Shown: positions 29,196 to 39,120, counted from the first letter of the stretch. The stretch: 50,933 nucleotides of DNA from Nitrospiraceae bacterium (GCA_003599025.1 QZIL01000106.1:1-50933); one strand, 5' to 3'. Notes: generated by a model not told the origin, from the sequence alone. Made by a program: numbers and translations.

Positions 29196-29783
29196 ATGAA
29201 AATGGTTAATAGTTATTTTCTCATTGTACTTTTACTGTTCGGGTGTGCTTCGTCATTTGTGAAGATTACTCGTGAGACCAACCTTATAACATTAAACGAT
29301 GTTCAATTTACTGCCCCTGACACAGGGGACTGGTATATTCGATACCCAGGGGCTAAAAAAGACGAAGCCGTTTTAACAAAGCAACTTGACCAAGCAAGTA
29401 TCATAATAGTTGTTGCAAGAAACGACATAGTGGATCCACAGCTAAAATCTAAATCAGCCAAGGAAGTTGCAGATGATTTCAGAAATCATGAAAAGCAAAT
29501 AATGATAGAGCAAGGGGTGAATAAAGGTCTATACACCATTAAAGATTTACAGATGGGAGAGATAGATATTCAGGGACAGATATTCTATACCATGGATTAT
29601 GTGAATGTTGCTAAAATAAGCAAAGTTCGTGCAAGCTTATACCTGCTTTTCCCTTCAACGGCACAAAATGACTATTTCATAATGACCTTATTTCAAGAAG
29701 CTACGCCTATTAATGTAGAAATTCCAGATCATAAACCAGTCGCTGTTGAACTGTTAAAAAGTCTGACTTTTGTAAAACATTAG
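29196..29783 (+). CDS. Putative lipoprotein, unknown function
   Basis: 195 aa; lipobox LFGCAS. Confidence 0.8.
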   Translation: MKMVNSYFLIVLLLFGCASSFVKITRETNLITLNDVQFTAPDTGDWYIRYPGAKKDEAVLTKQLDQASIIIVVARNDIVDPQLKSKSAKEVADDFRNHEKQIMIEQGVNKGLYTIKDLQMGEIDIQGQIFYTMDYVNVAKISKVRASLYLLFPSTAQNDYFIMTLFQEATPINVEIPDHKPVAVELLKSLTFVKH

Positions 29784-30031
29784 TACCACCATCTTAATAG
29801 TGAATTCAATTCCAGTGCATCGATTTATTGAAAATATCATTTACATCCATATTTTAAAAAAAGCAGTGCTGATTAACAGTTGTAATTATCAAGAATATAT
29901 AAAACTCAGAATCATTCATTATAGTTAGTTACTGATGACCGATCTGGTATCAATCGGCTGAGGATTAACGGGCAGGAGTTTCAGTTTCCTGACAGGACCA
30001 GTTCAGGGGTTTACCGTCCTGTCCCCCTGCT

Positions 30032-32563
30032 TCACCACTCCCCGTAACAGTCAAAGATGTCCCAGAAGAAATCAACTGATGACCATGGGGAAACAGCCCC
30101 GCTTATGGCGTCCCTCGCCCTTACCCTCCAGTACATTCCTGTACAGCTTGTGGAGAAAGTATAGGATGTCCCTGAAATCCAGCCCGAAGTGAATACCGTT
30201 GAAGTAAAATTGCTTTGATAGGACACCTGGACATTATACTGAACAGGATCTCCCTCAGGGTCAGTAACAGCACTCCACTGAAGTGTGATATTAACGGGGC
30301 CGCCTCCGCTGTTGTAGTCCGGCTCAGGGATAAGTGAAACAGCAGGAGGTGAACCGGGTGATATCACCGCAAATGAATCCATTACCCAGGCTGAACTGAA
30401 CTGCGACAGGGTGCGCACCGCGTCTCTCGCCTTTACTCTCCAGTGCCACGTAGCAGCGGTCTCAACAATTACCGTCCAGCCAGTCGACGCGATCCAGCCC
30501 GAGTTATAGTTTGGGCTGGTGTATGCCGGGTCATCATCTACCTCAACGTAATACTCCGTAAACGACGGCGGCCCGGTCACAGACGGAGCAGGGTACCATT
30601 GGAGTACCACGGACATGTCTGTGGTACTTGTCACATCGGGTTCAGGTATTATGACAGGGGCAGTCTGTGCAGCAGGCTCCGGGTACCCCGGTCCGACCCC
30701 ATGGCAGTCGATACAATAAATAGCCGGGCCGTTCCATACAGCGCCTGAATGGCAGGCCCCAGCACAGAATCCGTACCCGTTGCCCGGTGCTCCCGAGCTT
30801 GTATAAGAAAAATTAGTTACCCACCCGCTGTTGCTTGCCACTTCGATGCTCCCGTTTGCGTGGGTGCTCCCGTAATGGCACGTATTACATGTCATCGGCA
30901 GCCATGATTCTGCATGATGGTCTGAATTCATGTGCTTTAAATGCGTACCTGTGTTCGGCGGATATCCGTGACATGAGTTGCAGGCCAGTGCCCCGCTGCC
31001 CCATACAGGATTTGCATAGGACGTCGGTCCGCCTGTGCCGGTATTGTTCTGCACATTGCTGTGGCATGATATATTGGAACATTGTCCGTATGAGTCAAAC
31101 ATCGCTGCTGTACCGCTGTAACTGCCTCCGCTCACTCTGCTGTCTGCTGCAAATGCCACATGCACCTGACTGTCTGCATGCCTGTCCGCATACCCGGAAT
31201 GACATAGTGTACAGGTCAGATCAAGATCAGGGGCCGTACCTCCTGTATGTTTCTTGTGACTCCCGAGCACAGGCGGATTGGCATTGGTTGCCAGATGACA
31301 GTCCCCGCAGCTTACAACACCATCCCATACAGGAGTGGTGTTTATGCCATTGCCCCATTTGCTCCCGTCAGGCAGTTCTCCGTGGCAGTAGATATTAGAG
31401 CATGTTTTTGATCCAGCGGCCGGATCTATCACTGTGGTATTCGCTTCACTGCTGTCATACCCGGCTGCAGCCTGACCGTCGTATATTCCTCCGTTATAAA
31501 ACCCGCCGAAAAGCGAAAATCCCATTGTTATGTCCTGAGGGGGGCCGTCATTATGTCTGGCGCCCGAACCGACACTGCGATAATGACAATAATCGCAGGG
31601 ATAGAATTTGTCATTTACATGCTTATTGTGAGCGCCTGCCGCAGCCGAACCGGTGACACCGGGATTATTGACCAGACCATGAGGCCCGCCTGTCGCTTCA
31701 CTGACGACCGGAGGATAGCCATGACACACATCACAACCCGTACCCTTAAACCCGTCCGCGTGTGTGTGGCAGAGCGTGCATTTCAGTCCCTCGTTATGAG
31801 TATGATTGCCTGAGGCATTATTTCTGTGATATACAGTTTGTGTATGGCAGACTTCACAGATCCCGTCATATGTCCCGTCACCGTCTGCAAAGGATTTGGG
31901 GCCGGTATTATTAAAAAACCTGGCAGTCCGGTTCCCGCTGCTGGGGGTCCTGATCGTGCTTTCAATAAGTTTCCCGTACACAATAGCAAATGTGTTCCCG
32001 GCCGCCGCCTTTGTCAGATCAACAGGTCCGGATATCATCAGTGTATCAGCAGTGTTGCCTGAAATCCTGTATTTGTATTTCATCTGTGCAGTATTGGGGA
32101 TGACTACCAGCCCCTGGTATGCATTTACTCCCCATCCGGCCCCTGATTTTGTGAGCACTGTTGAGGTAATGTTTGTTGAAGTGCCTGAATAAAGGTAGCT
32201 GGAGCTTCCGTAAGTGTCCGCCTGTCTCTGGGTATGAGGGTTATGGCAGGTCCTGCACTCTATAGTCCAGTCTCCGTAGCCATTGTCTGTCTGAAGGCTC
32301 GAATGTGTCCTTACATAAGGGGCCTCTATGTCGTTGTGACAGCTCCAGCAGAGGGTATTATACTGTGTGTCATCTATGTCCTGTGGTAAATGCGCTGTCC
32401 ATGGCGGCAGCAGAGAAGGCTGTGACCCGTAAACAAAGTGGCAGGAACTGCACCCTATGCTGTTCCCGCTGAAATGGGGATAATCAAGGGCCTGGCCCCC
32501 TGATGTTATCAGGCCCAGCGTCAGTGTTGAGACTAAGGCAATTATGTTTAAATATTTTTTCAT
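30032..32563 (-). CDS. Large multiheme c-type cytochrome with C-terminal fibronectin-III-like domains
   Basis: 843 aa; 12 CXXCH + 2 CX4CH (CSNIYCH, CSNISCH) + CAGACH; Geobacter-type CxxxxCH/CxxCH repeats. Confidence 0.9.
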   Translation of the reverse strand: MKKYLNIIALVSTLTLGLITSGGQALDYPHFSGNSIGCSSCHFVYGSQPSLLPPWTAHLPQDIDDTQYNTLCWSCHNDIEAPYVRTHSSLQTDNGYGDWTIECRTCHNPHTQRQADTYGSSSYLYSGTSTNITSTVLTKSGAGWGVNAYQGLVVIPNTAQMKYKYRISGNTADTLMISGPVDLTKAAAGNTFAIVYGKLIESTIRTPSSGNRTARFFNNTGPKSFADGDGTYDGICEVCHTQTVYHRNNASGNHTHNEGLKCTLCHTHADGFKGTGCDVCHGYPPVVSEATGGPHGLVNNPGVTGSAAAGAHNKHVNDKFYPCDYCHYRSVGSGARHNDGPPQDITMGFSLFGGFYNGGIYDGQAAAGYDSSEANTTVIDPAAGSKTCSNIYCHGELPDGSKWGNGINTTPVWDGVVSCGDCHLATNANPPVLGSHKKHTGGTAPDLDLTCTLCHSGYADRHADSQVHVAFAADSRVSGGSYSGTAAMFDSYGQCSNISCHSNVQNNTGTGGPTSYANPVWGSGALACNSCHGYPPNTGTHLKHMNSDHHAESWLPMTCNTCHYGSTHANGSIEVASNSGWVTNFSYTSSGAPGNGYGFCAGACHSGAVWNGPAIYCIDCHGVGPGYPEPAAQTAPVIIPEPDVTSTTDMSVVLQWYPAPSVTGPPSFTEYYVEVDDDPAYTSPNYNSGWIASTGWTVIVETAATWHWRVKARDAVRTLSQFSSAWVMDSFAVISPGSPPAVSLIPEPDYNSGGGPVNITLQWSAVTDPEGDPVQYNVQVSYQSNFTSTVFTSGWISGTSYTFSTSCTGMYWRVRARDAISGAVSPWSSVDFFWDIFDCYGEW

Positions 32564-32621
32564 GGCTATGTTTACCGTTATTCTTTATTTGCATGGCCGG
32601 CGTTAATAACTCCTTAATCGT

Positions 32622-34694
32622 CTACTGCAAAAAAAAGCCTCCTATTGATAGCGCGCCACTGCTCATTGTTACATCCCCGTTGAGAATTGTATTCCCAATA
32701 CTGACTGAATAGCTGCAATCGTATCCACCGGACAGAGAAATGCTTATGTTACGGTCCACTATAAGATTGCCGCTCAAACTCCCGGCCCGGCTGCTGATAA
32801 CGGCCCCGTCTGCGGCATCGTCATAGGCATCCTGAAGAGTAGAATAATACCCACCCCCCATCTTTACAGGAGGAGTCTCACATCCCGACATACCTGCTGT
32901 TATGTAATCACTCCTTGTTAACAGTGACAGGCTTCCATCCCCGTCCCTGACTGTAAGGCAAACGCTGTATGTCCCTGCTTCATATGTATGAGACGGGTCC
33001 GAATCAGTGGAGTCGGTGACCGCATCACAATTAAAATCCCATTCATAAGTCAGAGGCTGATCATATCCTGAGGAACTGTTGCTGAAATACACGGTAAGCG
33101 GGGCTGTCCCTGTAACAGGATCCCCTGTGAAATGCGCATCCGGCACAGCGTCGGATATAGCGGCGGTTGCTGTTGCATATTCTGACTGGCCCGCATTGCC
33201 GCTGATCCTGAGCGTTATATCGTATAAGCCATTTGATGCAAAGTTATGCAGCTGTGTCGGAAACGCTGATGAGTACTCATAAGTCCCGTCACTGCCGATG
33301 TCCCATTCGTAACTGCTGATACAGCCACCTGAAGATGATGCATCAAGTATTACTGCCTGTCCTTCAGTACCGGTATAAGGGCCGCCTGCAGATGCAATTA
33401 ACTGCACCTGCTCTGCTGTCAGCTCAACCTGAATTATCTCTGTATCTCCGGATGCGGCGGTCACTCTTACAGTGCCGCTGTATTGTCCGGCAGGGAGTCC
33501 GTCAGGGTCGGCCCCTATGCTTAAGGATGAAGCCCCTGACACAGGCGCAGAGCCTGATGACGAAGACAGATTTATCCAGCTTTCATCCGTTACAGCAGTC
33601 CAGTCAAGCCCTGCTGTTCCGTTATTTACGATGTCCACATCCTGCAGACCGGGGACTGCACACTGTGAATCTGTGTAAGTTAAATTCAGCGGCGACACAA
33701 CCATGTTTGTGTATGTTTCTATTCCGAACACATCCACCCTGTTTGCTGTGAGTGAGGCTATATAAAGCTTGTTATTTTTACCGATAGTTATCCCGATCGG
33801 AATTCTCAGGGGGACATCCAGATCATATACGGCCCCGAGGTATACGTCAGTATCACCGTTTGCAGGATCGCCATCATCACCGTAAACAAGTGCAACATTG
33901 TAAAACGTATCAGTGACATACATCCTCCCATGATCGTCCATTGCCAGGTGCTGGGGCCTGAACATCTCCCCGCTGAGCATATCCATACCAAATTTGCTGA
34001 AGCTGCTTTTGAAACTGCCATCAGGATTGAACTTCTGAATACGTGCACCGTCCACCAGCGTACCGTATGAATCATATGTCAGCCCGTGATCAAGGACGGT
34101 AATCTCTCCTGTTGCATCCGATATCTCAATTGAGGTGGGCTTGCTGAATTTGCCGTCCGGGGTCGGCGTGGTCCCGCTTCCAGGCCCACCGATGAGACCC
34201 TCATAGAGGCCCTCGGCAGAATAAATTCTGACTATATGCGATCCCATATCAACAACGTAGACCCTGCCCGTGCTGTCGATCTCGATATCAGTGGGCTGGA
34301 CAAATTCCCCGTCACCTGCTCCAAGCTTGAACTGAAAACCTAAACCTGCGTCATAGACCGCCACATACCCTCCGGTCTTGTCTCCGACATAAATTCTTCC
34401 AAAGTCGTCGACCGCCACACTGACAGGGCTTTTAAAGCCCTGAATGGTCTGCTTAAGGATGCCGCCCTGACTATAAATATGTACGCGTTTATTTATCGAT
34501 TCTGCCACGTATAAGCTGCCATGTTTGTCCAGTGCTACCGCAGTCGGTGCATTTATCCCTGATGTGACCGGCTGGAGCCGGTCATAAACCGGCATACCGG
34601 CAGCCTGTAAGCTACGTACATTCCAGATGATCAGACAGAATGCCAGCACAGCAAGTACCGTCTGTCTCCATTTAGTATTTGTCTGTATCCTCAT
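32622..34694 (-). CDS. Secreted NHL-propeller / BACON / PKD protein
   Basis: 690 aa; NHL repeats (INAPTAVALDKHGSLYVAESINKRVHIYS), BACON-like DWTAVTDESWINLSSSSG, two PKD domains (YEWDFNCDAVTDSTDSDPSHTYEAGTYSVCLTV). Confidence 0.88.
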   Translation of the reverse strand: MRIQTNTKWRQTVLAVLAFCLIIWNVRSLQAAGMPVYDRLQPVTSGINAPTAVALDKHGSLYVAESINKRVHIYSQGGILKQTIQGFKSPVSVAVDDFGRIYVGDKTGGYVAVYDAGLGFQFKLGAGDGEFVQPTDIEIDSTGRVYVVDMGSHIVRIYSAEGLYEGLIGGPGSGTTPTPDGKFSKPTSIEISDATGEITVLDHGLTYDSYGTLVDGARIQKFNPDGSFKSSFSKFGMDMLSGEMFRPQHLAMDDHGRMYVTDTFYNVALVYGDDGDPANGDTDVYLGAVYDLDVPLRIPIGITIGKNNKLYIASLTANRVDVFGIETYTNMVVSPLNLTYTDSQCAVPGLQDVDIVNNGTAGLDWTAVTDESWINLSSSSGSAPVSGASSLSIGADPDGLPAGQYSGTVRVTAASGDTEIIQVELTAEQVQLIASAGGPYTGTEGQAVILDASSSGGCISSYEWDIGSDGTYEYSSAFPTQLHNFASNGLYDITLRISGNAGQSEYATATAAISDAVPDAHFTGDPVTGTAPLTVYFSNSSSGYDQPLTYEWDFNCDAVTDSTDSDPSHTYEAGTYSVCLTVRDGDGSLSLLTRSDYITAGMSGCETPPVKMGGGYYSTLQDAYDDAADGAVISSRAGSLSGNLIVDRNISISLSGGYDCSYSVSIGNTILNGDVTMSSGALSIGGFFLQ

Positions 34695-34711
34695 AGCGTT
34701 TTCCTCATGAT

Positions 34712-35023
34712 TTATGCATGATCAATCCACCTGCCATGAACATATTCCGGCCTGCTTACTATCTCCACCCCTATGCCATTATCACAACAATCGGATTTCT
34801 TCCGGTGTCTGACCCTGACGAGCATGTTCAACACTTCCGTTTCCCTGCGGATAATAATCGGGAACAGAAGCCCCACCGGCAGATTCACCATAGTTCGAAT
34901 AAACATACCTCCACTCGATCCATCTGTTATTGTGCCTGAATAGAAAATCCCGCTGTAAAAAAAACTGATGTTTATTTTCAGCGGCCTTCTTTCAAAGACC
35001 CTTCTCTGGACCAGCCTGTTCAA
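34712..35023 (-). CDS. PilZ-domain protein
   Basis: 103 aa; RRVFERRPL (RxxxR) and DGSSGG (DxSxxG). Confidence 0.65.
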   Translation of the reverse strand: MNRLVQRRVFERRPLKINISFFYSGIFYSGTITDGSSGGMFIRTMVNLPVGLLFPIIIRRETEVLNMLVRVRHRKKSDCCDNGIGVEIVSRPEYVHGRWIDHA

Positions 35024-35328
35024 ATATTTATCAGCCTTCCAGCCTGAATGAAAATCGCAATTTATCTATCTATAAATTTGCAATCGCTGTGCCAGCATTG
35101 GAACACTTTAGAAACCGCAAGTTATCAATTTAATAAACAGTGGTCCTCTGACAGACATGGTCGCCTGACAGGCTTCAACCGGTCATTAAACCACTTTATT
35201 AAATCTGTGGACTTTAAACTTACCGATTAACAATGGATATCCAACAGGTGAATCTGCTGGCATATTCATTGCAATATTTATGTGAAAGCAATGGAATTTC
35301 TTCCATATAAAAAGAAGGAGGGCCCAAA

Positions 35329-35508
35329 ATGATACTCTTTATTCTGGGGCTTGTCATAGGTTCAATCGGAGGGATGATAATGATGGCGATGTTTCTGACC
35401 GGAAAAACCCGGGAATCAACATTTGATGACCGTATAAAAATGTGTGGTCAGTCAGGCAGTGCCGGAAACAGCAGCAGGCATGACAAAACTGTAAATCACA
35501 GCCATTGA
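35329..35508 (+). CDS. Small single-TM protein (59 aa)
   Basis: My translation: MILFILGLVIGSIGGMIMMAMFLTGKTRESTFDDRIKMCGQSGSAGNSSRHDKTVNHSH*; AAGGAGG RBS; below ORF-track cutoff. Confidence 0.6.
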   Translation: MILFILGLVIGSIGGMIMMAMFLTGKTRESTFDDRIKMCGQSGSAGNSSRHDKTVNHSH

Positions 35509-35553
35509 AACGGCAGCCTCACATTTCTTTTAATATCGTATTGTTAAATCGGG

Positions 35554-36303
35554 TCAGATCTCGGTGTTGAATACTTCAGCGTAGGCCTCGGGGCTCTCTT
35601 TTTTAAGGCAGTCAGGACATATCCCGTGAGTAAAAGACGCATCCGAATGTTCCCTGATGTAGGTTTCCACTTTCTTCCAATACCCCTGGTCATCGCGTAT
35701 CTTCTTGCACCAGGCACATATAGGGATAAGTCCTGTCAGGGTCTTTATCTTCCTGAGGGCTTCCTTGAGTTCGCGGATGAGGTTCCCCTGCACCTTCTCT
35801 GCAAGCTTGCGTGCGGCAATGTCCTTATTAAGTTTGTCATTGAGTCTTGATAGTTCTGATGTCCGTTCCCTCACCAGTTCTTCTAGGTGCTCACGGTATC
35901 TGTTTAATTCTTCCTCAGAACGCTTCTGCTCAGTAATATCATGCCAGATGGTTTGAAAGACATTCTTGCCGGAAAGGTTCAGTACCCGTGTGATAACATG
36001 GACGTCCCTTATCTCACCGTGCTTGGTCCTGTGCCTTACCTCAAATTCAGCGCTGCCTTTTTTCAGCACTTCCATTATGCTGGCCTCTACTTCCTGCGGG
36101 GACTGGAATGGATCAATATCAGAGATACGTAGCCCGGCAAATTCTTCCCTTGTATAACCGAGCTCACGATGGGCCGTTTCATTAAAGTCAGTGATATTGC
36201 CGGCGCAGTCAATCAGCAGAATGCCATAAGGGGCCTGCTCAAATATGGTACGGTAGCGCAATTCTGTCTCACGTAATTTATTCATATCAACAACACGGAA
36301 CAT
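35554..36303 (-). CDS. PAS-domain protein with C-terminal CAWCKKIRDD-type cysteine domain
   Basis: 249 aa; PAS (GILLIDCAGNITDFNETAHRELGYTREEFAGL), coiled coil, LTGLIPICAWCKKIRDDQGYWKKVETYIREH...GICPDC. Confidence 0.8.
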   Translation of the reverse strand: MFRVVDMNKLRETELRYRTIFEQAPYGILLIDCAGNITDFNETAHRELGYTREEFAGLRISDIDPFQSPQEVEASIMEVLKKGSAEFEVRHRTKHGEIRDVHVITRVLNLSGKNVFQTIWHDITEQKRSEEELNRYREHLEELVRERTSELSRLNDKLNKDIAARKLAEKVQGNLIRELKEALRKIKTLTGLIPICAWCKKIRDDQGYWKKVETYIREHSDASFTHGICPDCLKKESPEAYAEVFNTEI

Positions 36304-36728
36304 CAGGTAAAACAGAAAACCCTTGCATCATCGAGGTCAGCCACATTTGCCTCTTCAATTATGCGGGTGTATATACTTCATACTGCAATGCAGCAAACGA
36401 AGTCTAATATATTCCAGAGCAAATGCAATCAATATGCCAGCACATACCGCAATTAATATCCTTTGATAAAACAGGATGTTAAGTGACCTGGTGGGAACAA
36501 TTATCCATTCACTGCGGGCAGCATCTGGTTTTTGCACCTGTACGTATCAGTAATTCCACCGGATGCAGTACCCGCTGCGGCCAGCCCTGCCTGTTAGCAG
36601 TCAGGACAAAACAGAATCTCAGGTCGATATCGTATGCGCCCTTTTATTAATTGCAATGATTCTGTAACAATATGAGAGACAGGCAAAATTCGGCGGGAGC
36701 ATCTGCCCTGCATGAAAGAACATATAAC

Positions 36729-38582
36729 ATGAAAGTCAGCCCTATACGCAATAAAATATTCCTTTGCATTTTTCTTGCTGTAATCACCCTTGCTGTTTAC
36801 TGGCAGACAGCAGATCATCAGTTTGTCAATTATGACGATGGAGTGTATATAACTGAAAATCCCCATGTAAAAGCAGGGCTGAGCATGGAAGGGACCAGGT
36901 GGGCATTCACCACCATGCACACCGGCAACTGGCACCCGCTTACGTGGCTTTCTCACATGCTCGATATCAGCATGTTCGGCCTTGACCCCGGCCCCCATCA
37001 TCTGATGAATGCAGCCTTTCACACGGCCAGTACCGTCCTGCTTTTCCTGCTTCTTCTTCAGATGACCGGGGCACAATGGCAAAGCGTCTTTGCAGCTGCA
37101 TTGTTCGCCCTTCATCCACTTCACGTGGAGTCTGTTGCCTGGGCCGCTGAGCGCAAGGACGTTCTGAGCGCTTTTTTCTGGATCCTGACTTTGCTGTTTT
37201 ATGTAAGATACGTGAAACATCCGGCACGTATCCGTTATCTCCTGACACTGACCGTTTTTGTCCTCGGCCTGATGTCCAAGTCAATGCTTGTGACACTGCC
37301 GCTTGTGATGTTTCTGATAGACTACTGGCCCCTGGGGCGACTGCAGTTCAGAAAGACGGACTCTGCACTGCAGCAGGGCCACAGTAACACGGCCACAAAA
37401 ACGTTTAACAGGCGGCTGATACTGGAGAAGGTGCCTTTTTTCGCGTTGTCTGTTTTAATAGGCATTGTAACGATATACGCGCAGCACAAAGGCGGGGCCG
37501 TTGCATCTGTTAAGTCCCTGCCCCTCTCTTTCCGGGCCGTAAACGCGCTCTGGTCATATGTTCTCTATATGGCCAGGATGGTCTGGCCGCTTGATCTTGC
37601 AGTTATATATCCCATCCCGTCCACGTTAACGCTATTGCAGGGGCTCCTTTCAGGCTTTCTGCTGGCGGGGATGACTGTCGCAGTGGCCATCCATGCGAAA
37701 AGGCATCCGTACTTTCTTACGGGCTGGCTCTGGTATCTTATAACACTCGTACCTGTCATCGGACTGGTGCAGGTCGGGAGGCAGTCCATGGCTGACCGCT
37801 ATACCTACATCCCGTTTATCGGTATTTTTATCATGATCGCATGGGGCCTTCAGATCATTGCAGGAGACAACCGCTTCCGTCGTACCGCAGTGTCTGTGGC
37901 CGCGGGTGGCACGCTCCTGTTCTTTACGGCCTGCACATGGCTGCAAATCGGCCACTGGAAAGACAGTGTGACCCTCTTCAGCCACGCAGTTAAAACAGTT
38001 CCTGATAATTATGTCGCACATGAAAGCCTCGGTTATGCCCTTGCAGAAAGAGGCAGACTGGATGAGGCGGTTTATCAATATTCCGAAGCGATCAGGATAT
38101 CCCCTGATTATGAGAGGGCACTTACGGGAATGGGTAATGTACTGGTCAAACAGGGAAAGATAAAAGAGGCAATCTATTATACAAACAAGGCTCTCGTTAT
38201 TAATCCTGATTCAGCGGAAGCGCATTTCAATATGGGATTTGCCCTCATGAATGAGGGCCGGGACAGGGAGGCCGCTCACCATTATTCCGAGGGGCTGCGT
38301 ATTGACCCGGAAAACGCAGAAATCCACTTCATCCTCGGCGTTATATCAGCTGAGCAGGGTAAATTTGATGAAGGCATCAGGTATTTCTCTGAAGCCCTGC
38401 ATTTGGCACCCGACTATGCAGAGGCACATTACAGCCTTGGACTCGTACTGCTTCAGCAGGGGAAGATAAATGAAAGCATTCGGCACTTCTCCGAGGCCCT
38501 GCGTATCAAACCTGATTTTGCGGAGGCGGGACATAGAATGAGGGAAGCCATTCAGCTCAGAAATGCTCCTCCTGGGAAATAG
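36729..38582 (+). CDS. GT-C/TMTC-like membrane protein with C-terminal TPRs
   Basis: Start MKVSPIRNKIF at 36729; FVNYDDGVYITENPHV, NWHPLTWLSHMLD, LHPLHVESVAWAAERKDVLS; five or more TPRs. Confidence 0.88.
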   Translation: MKVSPIRNKIFLCIFLAVITLAVYWQTADHQFVNYDDGVYITENPHVKAGLSMEGTRWAFTTMHTGNWHPLTWLSHMLDISMFGLDPGPHHLMNAAFHTASTVLLFLLLLQMTGAQWQSVFAAALFALHPLHVESVAWAAERKDVLSAFFWILTLLFYVRYVKHPARIRYLLTLTVFVLGLMSKSMLVTLPLVMFLIDYWPLGRLQFRKTDSALQQGHSNTATKTFNRRLILEKVPFFALSVLIGIVTIYAQHKGGAVASVKSLPLSFRAVNALWSYVLYMARMVWPLDLAVIYPIPSTLTLLQGLLSGFLLAGMTVAVAIHAKRHPYFLTGWLWYLITLVPVIGLVQVGRQSMADRYTYIPFIGIFIMIAWGLQIIAGDNRFRRTAVSVAAGGTLLFFTACTWLQIGHWKDSVTLFSHAVKTVPDNYVAHESLGYALAERGRLDEAVYQYSEAIRISPDYERALTGMGNVLVKQGKIKEAIYYTNKALVINPDSAEAHFNMGFALMNEGRDREAAHHYSEGLRIDPENAEIHFILGVISAEQGKFDEGIRYFSEALHLAPDYAEAHYSLGLVLLQQGKINESIRHFSEALRIKPDFAEAGHRMREAIQLRNAPPGK

Positions 38583-38597
38583 TCAGGTCCTCACCGT

Positions 38598-38780
38598 TTA
38601 CAATTGATCTTTCGGTTTCAGACTTACGGGCCTGTCCTGTTTTGTCCTGTCCTTAAGTGCAAGAAAAACGAGGACTGCCCCGCCTATGCCAGCAGTCAGT
38701 CGGACTAATGCCCCTGATATCTGTGTAAGCTTTTTAAAGAGTCCTGTGCATTGAGTACATTCATTCTGAATTTTTTTCAT
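38598..38780 (-). CDS. Small CxxC protein (60 aa)
   Basis: MKKIQNECTQCTGLFKKLTQISGALVRLTAGIGGAVLVFLALKD...; AAAGGAG upstream of ATG. Confidence 0.5.
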   Translation of the reverse strand: MKKIQNECTQCTGLFKKLTQISGALVRLTAGIGGAVLVFLALKDRTKQDRPVSLKPKDQL

Positions 38781-38979
38781 TCTGCTCCTTTATGAATTAT
38801 ATCAGATACTGAACAGCTAAACAGGGTTGGTCATTTGACCAGGTCAGGTGGGATACTTACAGAAACATGCTGCCTCGACTGAGAACTGGACATCCATCTT
38901 TTGAATAAAATCAACAAATTAACAACTGGCAAAATAATTGCAGTAACTACTATCAGGAGATAAAAACAGGAGATAAAAA

Positions 38980-39120
38980 ATGGCAACCCTCACAAAAAAA
39001 GAGATAGTGGCCCAACTGAAGAGACTGGGGATAAATACCCTCAATGAACTCGATTCATATATGAGGGATTATGATGAGTATTGCAATGAATGTATGGGCC
39101 AGTCATTATCCAGCAATTAA
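38980..39120 (+). CDS. Small CxxC protein (46 aa)
   Basis: My translation: MATLTKKEIVAQLKRLGINTLNELDSYMRDYDEYCNECMGQSLSSN*; AGGAGAT RBS; followed by hairpin. Confidence 0.5.
   Translation: MATLTKKEIVAQLKRLGINTLNELDSYMRDYDEYCNECMGQSLSSN

Noticed and set aside
30835-31398. 187-aa plus-strand Cys/Arg-rich ORF opposite the large multiheme cytochrome
   Set aside because: Composition follows from reverse complement of CXXCH-rich DNA; no start context or domain
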